A stretch of 17,381 nucleotides of DNA. Source: an uncultured Sutterella sp. Its GTDB lineage: Bacteria; Pseudomonadota; Gammaproteobacteria; Burkholderiales; Burkholderiaceae_F. Position numbers and translations under genes: made by a program. The first letter of the stretch is position 1. The number at the start of each line of letters is the position of its first letter. Under the pieces are notes generated by a model that was not told the origin of the DNA, made no database searches, and worked only from the letters and a program-made list of their open reading frames with translations. Below are positions 1 through 6,370 of this stretch, one piece after another. The stretch spans positions 1 to 17,381 of the forward strand of contig USBS01000027.1 of NCBI GenBank assembly GCA_900552915.1, written 5' to 3'.

Positions 1-296
1 CGACAAAATGCCCGGAACTGTGCGGATGGAAGATTTTGTGGTTTTGGGTAAACGGTTTTCGAAAATAAACCCGCTTCGGGCTTCTCCTTTTGTCCAAAGT
101 TGCGGCAGAATACAGACAAGGTTCCGTCCTTTTCGAACGGAGCGTCGGCGTACCCGTCTATCGGACGAGTGTGCCGCGAGAGGAATTGGGTTTTTAACCC
201 CAAACCGCGCCGGTTTTTCCAGCCGGCTGATGCGGGTCACACCGAAGCAAAAGTGCAGTGCCCGTCTTTACATACCAAGAAAAAGGAAGCAGAAAT
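1..296. other. Gene-free region upstream of the OmpA-family gene
   Basis: I find no convincing gene here. Several short inverted repeats lie on the way to the ompA start: TCCGT/ACGGA (123-127/137-141), GGGTT/AACCC (188-192/196-200) and GCCGG/CCGGC (209-213/223-227). They could structure a long 5' leader, but I cannot place a promoter with confidence. The overlapping reading frames that run through this region have no recognisable protein features. A Shine-Dalgarno-like AGGAAG (284-289) belongs to the downstream gene. Confidence 0.5.
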
Positions 297-965
297 ATGA
301 AGACTTCGATCAAGCTCTGCGGCCTCGCAGCCGCTGTGTTGATGGCCACTGCCGGTAGCGCAATGGCTTCCGACACCGTCGTTCCCTACGTGCTGGACTC
401 CCAGAACAAGGTTGTGACGAACTCCACCGGCCTTTGCTGGCGCACCAGCTTCTGGACGCCCGCTCTTGCCGAACAGGGCGGTCCGGACGGCTTCGGCTGC
501 CAGTGCGACAAGGACATCCTGTCTGCCGCCGCCTGCACGAAGGCTGCCCCGGCTGAAGAACCGCGCGTTGCCAAGGTGACGCTCGCTGCCGATACGCTCT
601 TTGCCTTCGACAGCGCCAAGCTCTCCGCCGACGGCACCAACATGCTTGATCAGCTCGTGAGCCGCATGGCCGGCATGGACGTTGAAGTGATCCTCACGAC
701 CGGCTACGCCGACCGTCTCGGTAAGGATGCCTATAACCAGAAGCTTTCCGAACGTCGTGCCGACGCCGTGAAGACCTATCTGACCGAAAAGGGCGTTGAC
801 GGCAGTCTGATCCAGACCGAAGGCCGCGGCGCTGCCGATCCTGTTGTGAACTGCCCGCAGCCTGCTGCCGGCAGCCAGATCCGCAACATGCAGGATCTCA
901 TCAAGTGCCTCGCTCCGAACCGCCGTGCCGTGATCGAAGTGATCGGCACCCGCGCCGCTCAGTAA
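297..965 (+). CDS. ompA: OmpA-family outer membrane/peptidoglycan-binding protein
   Basis: Predicted 222-aa envelope protein that anchors the outer membrane to peptidoglycan. Residues 1-24 form a Sec signal peptide (Lys near the start, hydrophobic core, cleavage after AMA). A short middle part carries the NSTGLCWRT...FWTPA motif typical of betaproteobacterial OmpA-like proteins, with several Cys residues. The C-terminal half is an OmpA domain: FDSAKL, GYADRLG with the ligand Asp, NQKLSERRA, and NRRAVIEVIGT with the ligand Arg. Two Cys residues flanking the last loop (NCPQ...IKCLAPNRR) match the disulfide pair of the E. coli OmpA domain. There is no eight-stranded barrel, so it is the short type. 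The ATG at 297 was chosen over an upstream in-frame start (258) because it begins the signal peptide and follows AGGAAG at 7-nt spacing. The gene is monocistronic and ends at a bidirectional terminator. Confidence 0.9.
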   Translation: MKTSIKLCGLAAAVLMATAGSAMASDTVVPYVLDSQNKVVTNSTGLCWRTSFWTPALAEQGGPDGFGCQCDKDILSAAACTKAAPAEEPRVAKVTLAADTLFAFDSAKLSADGTNMLDQLVSRMAGMDVEVILTTGYADRLGKDAYNQKLSERRADAVKTYLTEKGVDGSLIQTEGRGAADPVVNCPQPAAGSQIRNMQDLIKCLAPNRRAVIEVIGTRAAQ

Positions 966-984
966 TCGGCATTTGATCACACCC

Positions 985-1010
985 GCTGCAGCACGCTCCA
1001 GTGCTGCAGC
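985..1010. repeat. 10-bp perfect inverted repeat after the OmpA gene
   Basis: GCTGCAGCAC (985-994) and GTGCTGCAGC (1001-1010) form a perfect 10-bp stem with a 6-nt loop. It sits between the OmpA stop codon and the terminator, and it has no T-tract of its own. It may protect the 3' end of the very abundant class of OmpA messages or assist termination; this role is inferred. Confidence 0.6.
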
Positions 1011-1013
1011 TAC

Positions 1014-1050
1014 AAAAAGGCCCCGAAGGAATTTTCCGCCGGGGCTTTTT
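1014..1050. terminator. Bidirectional Rho-independent terminator between ompA and glnB
   Basis: AAAAAGGCCCCG (1014-1025) pairs with CGGGGCTTTTT (1040-1050), giving an 11-bp stem with one bulged G and a 14-nt loop. T-runs lie on both strands. It serves the convergent ompA (+) and glnB (-) transcripts. Confidence 0.85.
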
Positions 1051-1071
1051 CGTGTCGATTGAATCGATCCG

Positions 1072-1410
1072 TCAGACAGCCGCGTCGCCGGTTTCGCCCG
1101 TACGGATACGGATCGCCTGATCGATATCGAAGACAAAGATCTTGCCGTCGCCGATCTTTCCGGTACGAGCGCTCTTTTGAATGGCCTCAAGGCACTGTTC
1201 GAGCAAATCGTCGGAAACGGCCGCCTCAATCTTTACCTTCGGCAGAAAGTCGACCACATATTCGGCGCCGCGGTAAAGTTCCGTGTGCCCCTTCTGACGC
1301 CCGAAGCCCTTAACTTCGGTTACGGTGAGTCCGTTGACGCCGAGTTCGGCGAGCGCTTCGCGCACTTCATCGAGTTTGAAGGGTTTGACGATGGCGGTAA
1401 CAAGTTTCAT
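1072..1410 (-). CDS. glnB: Nitrogen regulatory protein P-II
   Basis: A 112-aa P-II signal protein, the exact usual length. It senses 2-oxoglutarate and ATP/ADP and relays nitrogen status to partners such as glutamine synthetase adenylyltransferase and NtrB. Visible features are the MKLVTAIVKPFKLDEVREAL start, the T-loop with the uridylylated Tyr at residue 51 (GAEYVVDF), and the C-terminal signature TGKIGDGKIFVFDI. Start ATG 1410 is preceded by GGGAAG at good spacing. It lies 67 bp downstream of nadE on the same strand, a neighbour pair I recall from other betaproteobacteria, so co-transcription is likely. GlnB and GlnK are hard to tell apart by sequence. No amtB is adjacent, which favours GlnB. 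Confidence 0.95.
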   Translation of the reverse strand: MKLVTAIVKPFKLDEVREALAELGVNGLTVTEVKGFGRQKGHTELYRGAEYVVDFLPKVKIEAAVSDDLLEQCLEAIQKSARTGKIGDGKIFVFDIDQAIRIRTGETGDAAV

Positions 1411-1435
1411 TTCTTTCTTCCCAGACTTTGTCTCT

Positions 1436-1456
1436 CGGGCAAACGGTTGTTGCCCG
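1436..1456 (-). repeat. Hairpin between nadE and glnB
   Basis: CGGGCAA (1436-1442) and TTGCCCG (1450-1456) form a perfect 7-bp stem with a 7-nt loop in the nadE-glnB gap. No T-tract follows on the minus strand, so it does not look like a full terminator. A role in processing or in differential expression of the two genes is possible but not shown. Confidence 0.5.
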
Positions 1457-1477
1457 CGCTGAGCATAACTTTACCAT

Positions 1478-3031
1478 TTAGCGCCAGCTTGGGCGGTTTG
1501 TCATCGGCATGAGGATGTCGCTGCTCAATGCCGCCCCCGACACGCACGGCCCTGTCGGACACTGACGGCGCTTGTATTCGCTGCGCAGCCAAAGCTTGAC
1601 GACTCGATCAACGTCTTCGACCTTCACTGTTTTCGTCCGTACGACTTCCTCGGGACTCAGTCCTTCTTCCAAGAGTCCGTGCAGGATTGCATCAAGCACC
1701 GCGTACGGCATCAGCGCCGCCTCATCGGTTTGCCCTTCCCGCAGTTCGGCCGAAGGCGGCCGCGTGATGATCTCTTCAGGGATAACCTCGCGCCCTTTAA
1801 GTCCGTTGTAGAGCCGCATCAGGCCCCAAACGTCGGTTTTATAGACGTCTTTAATGGGTGAATACGCGCCGACAGTATCTCCGTAGAGCGTACAGTAGCC
1901 CGCCGCACTCTCGCTTTTATTGCCGGTAGCAAGCGTCAGCCAACCGAATTTGTTCGAAAGCGCCATCAGCGTCATGCCGCGCGCGCGAGCCTGCAGATTT
2001 TCTTCGGCCAATCCCGGTTCCGTTCCTGCAAAGTCATCCGCCAGAAGTTGAGCAGCCGAATCAAAAATCCCGCCGATCGGACGCACGCGATAGTCGATGC
2101 CGAGATTTTCAGCGCAAGCCTGCGCAAGCCGCAGACTTACATCTGTCGTAAAGCGCGTAGGCATCATGACGGCGTGAACATGTTCCCGCCCGAGTGCTTC
2201 GACGGCAATCGCCGCCACCAACGCGCTGTCGGCGCCGCCCGAAAGTCCGAGCACCACGTCCGAAAACCCGTTCTTTCGGACATAGTCGCGCACAGCAACG
2301 ACAAGTGCTTCAAAGAGCAGTTCGAGTTCACCGGCTTTTCGGCGTTCCTTCACCTTCGTGTCGCCGAAAAGCGCATCTTTTGCTGCAAACGCCGCATCTT
2401 CGACAAAGGGTCTTAAAGCGACAACCTCGTCACCCCTGCCGTTAACGGCAGCGCCTGCGCCTTCATACACATGCTCGTCCTGAGCGCCGGCAAGATTGAC
2501 GTGAAGAATCGGTAAACCGGCTGTCAACAGGGCGGTTCTGCGCACCGAACTCTTCGTGCGGTTATACGTCCAGGCTTGGCAGCAAATGCAGAAATCCGCT
2601 CCAAGCGTTTGCAGTTTCTCCGTCTGCGGCTCTGCGAACGAAAGAAGCCCCGCGCGAAGGTCCCCTACTTCAAAAACCACCGGCTCGTCGTCAAAGCGGG
2701 CCAGGCAGCCGCCGTCCTTGTAGACGTACAGCGAACAGCCGATTTCACTGCCGAGCAAAGCCGGAGCTCCGAACACCACGGCAACGCCGGAAGCCTCTTG
2801 AGCGAGCTTATCCGCGAGCTTTTTCAACTGCACCTCAAGCGCAGACCAAAACTCGCAACGCTTGACCCACCCCGCAAGCGGCCAACCGGTAAGCGAATAC
2901 GCCGGAGTAATACACAAGGCAGCGCCTTCCTGCTTTGCCTTTTTGGCGGCGTCCAGAATTTTTTGAGCGTTGCCCGCAAAATCGCAGACAACACTGTTGA
3001 TTTGAGCCAGGTAGGCGAAAGGGCACGTCAT
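1478..3031 (-). CDS. nadE: NAD+ synthetase with a degenerate glutaminase domain
   Basis: A 517-aa protein with the layout of glutamine-dependent NAD+ synthetase: an N-terminal nitrilase-fold domain (about 1-220) and a C-terminal ATP-pyrophosphatase synthetase domain (about 235-517). It would amidate nicotinate adenine dinucleotide to NAD+. The synthetase part looks functional: SGGADS P-loop (264-269), ENLQARARGM, LATGNKSESAAGY, LYGD, IKDVYKTDV and ITRPPSAELR. The nitrilase part is recognisable (LAQIN...CDFAGN, HVNLAGAQDE), but the catalytic Glu of the PEL motif is Ala44, the segment carrying the catalytic Lys (normally RKxxLPN...FDEKRYF) is deleted near residues 112-115, and the catalytic Cys of ICED is Phe132. 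It is therefore probably ammonia-dependent. The ATG at 3031 is preferred over an in-frame TTG at 3049 because family proteins begin just there; neither has a strong ribosome site. Confidence 0.9.
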   Translation of the reverse strand: MTCPFAYLAQINSVVCDFAGNAQKILDAAKKAKQEGAALCITPAYSLTGWPLAGWVKRCEFWSALEVQLKKLADKLAQEASGVAVVFGAPALLGSEIGCSLYVYKDGGCLARFDDEPVVFEVGDLRAGLLSFAEPQTEKLQTLGADFCICCQAWTYNRTKSSVRRTALLTAGLPILHVNLAGAQDEHVYEGAGAAVNGRGDEVVALRPFVEDAAFAAKDALFGDTKVKERRKAGELELLFEALVVAVRDYVRKNGFSDVVLGLSGGADSALVAAIAVEALGREHVHAVMMPTRFTTDVSLRLAQACAENLGIDYRVRPIGGIFDSAAQLLADDFAGTEPGLAEENLQARARGMTLMALSNKFGWLTLATGNKSESAAGYCTLYGDTVGAYSPIKDVYKTDVWGLMRLYNGLKGREVIPEEIITRPPSAELREGQTDEAALMPYAVLDAILHGLLEEGLSPEEVVRTKTVKVEDVDRVVKLWLRSEYKRRQCPTGPCVSGAALSSDILMPMTNRPSWR

Positions 3032-3087
3032 AGCTGTACGGACTCGCAAAAAATTGCAACGCGGTGACTATAGCGCAGCGGATCGGC

Positions 3088-3127
3088 CAAAAAGCACGAA
3101 ACCTTCGCTTTTGAGGCGAAGGTTTCG
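3088..3127 (-). terminator. Rho-independent terminator of ppa
   Basis: CGAAACCTTCGC (3097-3108) pairs perfectly with GCGAAGGTTTCG (3116-3127): 12 bp with a 7-nt loop. On the minus strand it is followed by TG and then CTTTTTGG. It lies 32 nt beyond the ppa stop codon, so nadE, further downstream, should have its own promoter between about 3032 and 3090. Confidence 0.85.
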
Positions 3128-3158
3128 CATTTGTTCGGTGAATGCAGCAGGATGGCAA

Positions 3159-3710
3159 TTAGGCCGTCTTGGGCTTCACTTCCATCGATTCGTAGCCGTG
3201 AACGCCTTCCATGATCAGCTTCTCGGCTTCTTCAGGGCTCTTCCAACCCTTGACCTTGACCCACTTGCCGGGCTCGAGGTCCTTGTAGTGTTCGAAGAAG
3301 TGACGAATCTGATCGAGCACATCGGCCGGAACATCGTCAGCGCTCTTCCACTTGGCATAGCGCAGGCAAACCTTGCTCACCGGTACGGCGAGAATCTTCC
3401 AATCGATGCCGCCTTCGTCTTCCATCACCAGAACGGCCACGGCGCGGCAGCGGCACACGGTTCCCGTCATGAGCGGGAAGGGCGTGAGCACGCACACGTC
3501 CACCGGGTCGCCGTCGTCGGCGATCGTCTGCGGAATGTAGCCGTAGTTGCAGGGATAGTGCATCGCCGTGCCGACGAAGCGGTCCACAAAAAGGGCACCC
3601 GACTCCTTATCCACTTCGTACTTAATCGGAGCGGAATTGGCCGGAATTTCAACAATCACATTAAAGTCGCGCGGCAGATCGCGGCCGGCGGTCACTCGGG
3701 CAAGACCCAT
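3159..3710 (-). CDS. ppa: Soluble inorganic pyrophosphatase (family I)
   Basis: A 183-aa family I cytosolic pyrophosphatase, which hydrolyses PPi to two phosphates and pulls biosynthetic reactions forward. The metal-binding signature DDGDPVDV is at residues 65-72 (Asp66, Asp68 and Asp71 correspond to E. coli Asp65, 67 and 70). Other family motifs are YEVDKESGALFVDRF, MHYPCNYGYIPQT, the DEGGIDWK loop, and HFFEHYKDLEPGKWVKVKGW near the C terminus. Length and motif order are normal. The ATG at 3710 is followed directly by conserved sequence; the ribosome site upstream (GAGAAA) is weak. It is probably transcribed alone: a hairpin lies upstream at the end of hemD and a strong terminator follows. 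Confidence 0.96.
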   Translation of the reverse strand: MGLARVTAGRDLPRDFNVIVEIPANSAPIKYEVDKESGALFVDRFVGTAMHYPCNYGYIPQTIADDGDPVDVCVLTPFPLMTGTVCRCRAVAVLVMEDEGGIDWKILAVPVSKVCLRYAKWKSADDVPADVLDQIRHFFEHYKDLEPGKWVKVKGWKSPEEAEKLIMEGVHGYESMEVKPKTA

Positions 3711-3744
3711 TTTCTCAGTTTCTCTTTGTCTGGTTCAATAAAGG

Positions 3745-3763
3745 GCCCGTCGAACAGACGGGC
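3745..3763 (-). terminator. Possible terminator of hemD
   Basis: GCCCGTC (3745-3751) and GACGGGC (3757-3763) form a 7-bp G+C-rich stem with a 5-nt loop. On the minus strand the stem is followed by CCTTTATTG, a weak T-tract. It lies between the hemD stop and the ppa start, so it could terminate hemD or sit in the ppa leader. Confidence 0.45.
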
Positions 3764-3841
3764 ACTGACTCATAAGGGGCGAAATTTTAGTTGCAAGCGC
3801 TTGATTTCGCAAGCAGTTCACAAATAAGGGCAGTCGCTTTT

Positions 3842-4624
3842 TCAGGTTAGCCGGAGCAGATTTGAAGCAATATGCTCGCACACGCTGTCGTCGTTTGTTC
3901 CCGTGATTTCCACATGCACGAACCCGGCTTCGCGCAGCCGCTCGGCACAGCGCGGATGAATCGTGACGGCCGCGCCGTGCAGGAACCACTCGCGTGCACC
4001 GGCAACAGGCCGAATGGCATGCAAAAGCGTAGCCACCGAGTCCGAACTGGTAATGTAGACAATAGGCGACGGACCGTGAATCGCCTTCTGCAGATCCTCA
4101 ATCTGCTGCGTGCTCAATTCGATGGGAACACGCACATAAGCGGCAAGTTTTTCCACGTCGGCGCCCAAAAGCGTCAACTGCTCGGCCAACCATTCGCGGC
4201 CGGTCTGTCCTCGGCAGATTAGCACGCGTCGCGGAATTTGCGTGTGCTTGAGAATATCAAAAAGCGCTTCGCTGCCGGAAAATTCCGCATCCCCCTTGGG
4301 AAAAATCACCGGCACTTCATCACCCCAGGCTGCACGAATCACGCGTGCCGTCCCTTCTCCGACAGTGGCAAGCGTAATGTGCTCGGGCCACTTCTGCACC
4401 CAATGCGCTACCGCTGCCACGGCCGCCGGCGAAGCAAGCACCACCATGTCCACGTCGTCGAGATGCGAAAGGCGCTGCGAGACCAGCTCCTGATCTTCGG
4501 GCAACGTAATCGTAAAGGCCGGCCAGCACCAGGCTTCAATGCCCTCGGCTCTGAGCTTGGCCGCCAATCGGTCATTGGCCGCACCCGGACGCATCAAAAT
4601 CACCGGTTGATGAGAAAGTCCCAT
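3842..4624 (-). CDS. hemD: Uroporphyrinogen-III synthase
   Basis: A 260-aa HemD, which closes and inverts ring D of hydroxymethylbilane to give uroporphyrinogen III, the branch point to heme and siroheme. The family is poorly conserved, but the two-lobe pattern is visible: VILMRPGAANDRLAAKLRAEGIEAWCWPAF at the start, LASPAAVAAV, ATVGEGTARVIR, and in the second half YITSSDSVATLL followed by AVTIHPRCAERLREAGF. It lies 151 bp downstream of hemC on the same strand, and the pathway context supports the call. There is no clear Shine-Dalgarno sequence before ATG 4624, and a terminator-like hairpin separates it from hemC, so it probably has its own promoter. No hemX follows; ppa is next. Confidence 0.88.
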   Translation of the reverse strand: MGLSHQPVILMRPGAANDRLAAKLRAEGIEAWCWPAFTITLPEDQELVSQRLSHLDDVDMVVLASPAAVAAVAHWVQKWPEHITLATVGEGTARVIRAAWGDEVPVIFPKGDAEFSGSEALFDILKHTQIPRRVLICRGQTGREWLAEQLTLLGADVEKLAAYVRVPIELSTQQIEDLQKAIHGPSPIVYITSSDSVATLLHAIRPVAGAREWFLHGAAVTIHPRCAERLREAGFVHVEITGTNDDSVCEHIASNLLRLT

Positions 4625-4717
4625 AGTTTTTATGTAAAGCGGAATTATTTTCTTAACCGAAGTCGGATTTTACCTGTCTCTTTACAATTGGTGGAAATGT
4701 CTCGTTAGCCTCATCAC

Positions 4718-4750
4718 CAAAAAAAAGCGGCCCCCGAAGGAAAGCCGCCT
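4718..4750 (-). terminator. Rho-independent terminator of hemC
   Basis: On the minus strand, GGCGGC followed by a loop containing CTTCGG and then GCCGC is directly followed by an eight-T run (plus-strand A-run 4719-4726). The core stem is GCGGC (4727-4731) with GCCGC (4744-4748). It begins only about 25 nt beyond the hemC stop codon. Confidence 0.75.
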
Positions 4751-4775
4751 TTTCGATTTGATTGTCGACGAACGC

Positions 4776-5717
4776 TTACTTCGACGTTTCGGCCAATACC
4801 TGCGCAAGCAGAGCTTCGGCGCCCTGCGCCTTCAGATCGGCAACAACCTGCGCGGCCACCGCTTCAAAGTCGTCGGCCTTGCCGCGAGCTTCGGCACAGA
4901 TTCGACGTCCGTCGCGGTGATCGCCCACATGCGCACGCAGCCACAGTTCGCCATTTTCGACGATGCCATGCGCGGCCAGCGGCACCTGGCAGGATCCACC
5001 CAGGGCACGACTCACGGCACGTTCGGCGCCGGTCGCGCGGCGAATATCCTCATCGTTGATGAATGCGAGCAGCTCCTGAAGATCCTTGCGATCGGAGCGG
5101 ATTTCCACCCCCAAGGCCCCCTGCCCCGGGGCGGGCAGACTCGTTTCCACGGGCAACAGCTCGCGAATGCGTTCGCTCAGTCCGAGGCGTTTCAAACCGG
5201 CTCCCGCCATCACGAGCGCATCGAATTCGCCCTTGTCGAGCTTGCCGAGACGCGTACCGACGTTGCCACGGATGGGCTTGACGGTGAGGTGCGGGAATTC
5301 CGAGCGCAACATCAGCTCGCGACGCAGACTTGCCGTACCGACAACAGCGCCGGCGGGCATATCTTCCAAGCGTTCGTATTTAGGACTCACGAACGCGTCG
5401 CGCGGATCCTCACGCGAGCTGACGGCCGTAAGCGAAAACCCTTCGGGCAGCTCCATCGGAACGTCCTTGAGGGAATGTACGGCCAAATCGGCAGCTCCTT
5501 CGATCATCGCCGCCTCAAGCTCTTTGACAAACAGTCCCTTGCCGCCCACCTTGGAAAGCGTCTTGTCGAGAATCTGGTCGCCCTTGGTCGTCATGCCCAG
5601 AATCTGGACATCAAGTTCGGGATAGCGTTCGCGCAGCAGCGCCTGAACATGCAGGGCCTGCCACATGGCAAGGGGGCTTTCGCGCGTGGCGATCACGCAG
5701 CGTTTCAATTCGGTCAT
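4776..5717 (-). CDS. hemC: Hydroxymethylbilane synthase (porphobilinogen deaminase)
   Basis: A 313-aa HemC, which polymerises four porphobilinogen units into hydroxymethylbilane in the cytosol. The start CVIATRESPLAMWQA, GDQIL, VGGKGLFVKELE, the catalytic Asp in HSLKDVP (Asp85), GTASLRRE, IRGNVGTRLGKLD and LPAPGQGALGVE are all present. The dipyrromethane cofactor Cys is residue 243 in GGSCQVPLAAH, matching E. coli Cys242. Length is normal. ATG 5717 begins directly at conserved sequence; the ribosome site is weak. A good promoter candidate lies 44-72 bp upstream. It is the first gene of the hem pair and ends in its own terminator. Confidence 0.97.
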   Translation of the reverse strand: MTELKRCVIATRESPLAMWQALHVQALLRERYPELDVQILGMTTKGDQILDKTLSKVGGKGLFVKELEAAMIEGAADLAVHSLKDVPMELPEGFSLTAVSSREDPRDAFVSPKYERLEDMPAGAVVGTASLRRELMLRSEFPHLTVKPIRGNVGTRLGKLDKGEFDALVMAGAGLKRLGLSERIRELLPVETSLPAPGQGALGVEIRSDRKDLQELLAFINDEDIRRATGAERAVSRALGGSCQVPLAAHGIVENGELWLRAHVGDHRDGRRICAEARGKADDFEAVAAQVVADLKAQGAEALLAQVLAETSK

Positions 5718-5760
5718 ATCTATTCTTCAAACAATATGAGCACCCGGCGGGCACTCAACT

Positions 5761-5789
5761 CTTATACAAATCGCCGCGGATTGTAACAA
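5761..5789 (-). promoter_or_regulatory. Candidate sigma-70 promoter of hemC
   Basis: On the minus strand, TTGTTA (5789-5784) and TATAAG (5766-5761) are separated by exactly 17 nt. The -10 box matches consensus at five of six positions and the -35 box at four of six. The predicted leader before the hemC ATG is about 37 nt. Confidence 0.5.
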
Positions 5790-5854
5790 AGCAACTCTTC
5801 GCGCTGGCTTAAGATAGTCCGTTGTTTCCATCCCCAATTTCGGAGCTCAAATCC

Positions 5855-6148
5855 ATGAAGCCGATTTTTGCCGTACTCTTCAGCTCGCTCACCGGTGCAG
5901 CACTTCTTACGGCCTGTTCCGACAACTTCTCGATCACTTCGGAACACTGTTCACCAGCGTACATCAAGCAGGTTGCCGACACGGAAGGCCTTGACAAAGC
6001 CAAGAAGCTTTCGAGCGACTGTCTTAATGCCGGATTCGACTCGGCCGAAAAAGCGCTTTCGGACGCTCAAACGGCCATTCAAGACGCGGGCAGCGCCATC
6101 AAGGAAGCCGGAGAAAACCTCAAAAAAGAACTGCTCGGCGAAAAATAA
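5855..6148 (+). CDS. Small predicted outer-membrane lipoprotein, function unknown
   Basis: A 97-aa protein that I cannot assign to a named family. Residues 1-20 form a lipoprotein signal peptide ending in the lipobox LLTAC, with Cys21 as the lipidated residue. Ser at position +2 favours sorting to the outer membrane under the E. coli Lol rule. The mature part (77 aa) has two further Cys residues, Cys32 and Cys56, which could form a disulfide bridging two helices. The last 40 residues are rich in Ala, Glu, Lys and Asp and predict a long amphipathic helix. ATG 5855 follows GGAG at 9-nt spacing; an in-frame TTG 33 nt upstream would spoil the signal peptide. It lies between divergent hemC and co-oriented argH; no functional link is evident. 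Confidence 0.7.
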   Translation: MKPIFAVLFSSLTGAALLTACSDNFSITSEHCSPAYIKQVADTEGLDKAKKLSSDCLNAGFDSAEKALSDAQTAIQDAGSAIKEAGENLKKELLGEK

Positions 6149-6370
6149 CGTCGTTTGGCCGCAGAATCGATTCACAAGTTCGATTTGTGGCTCTTGACGA
6201 GCATCTTCGGGCGCAAAAAATTTCTTCGGGCAACTGCGTCTAAGGCAAGAAACTTTTGATATTATTGGCGTTTTTCTCAAACCGAGCCCTTTTTGCCCGC
6301 GCTTAATCGTTTTACGCGAAGGCATTTTTTCGTTTCAGGGCCCGCAACGTCAACTACTCTATTTTTTGCC

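Noticed and set aside
66..92. Terminator-like CCCG/CGGG hairpin near the left edge
   Set aside because: The stem is only four strong pairs with a weak T-tract, and no gene is identified on either side that would need it.
2150..2270. Unusual SGGADS instead of SGGIDS in the NadE P-loop as a sign of inactivity
   Set aside because: The variable position in this loop tolerates Ala in ATP-pyrophosphatases, and all other synthetase motifs are intact.
4758..5786. 342-codon open frame antisense to hemC
   Set aside because: hemC has all family motifs on the other strand; this frame has none and would read through the hemC terminator.
6194..6222. TTGACG as -35 box for argH
   Set aside because: The sequences at 16-18 nt spacing (AAAATT and neighbours) are poor -10 boxes, so the promoter cannot be placed.
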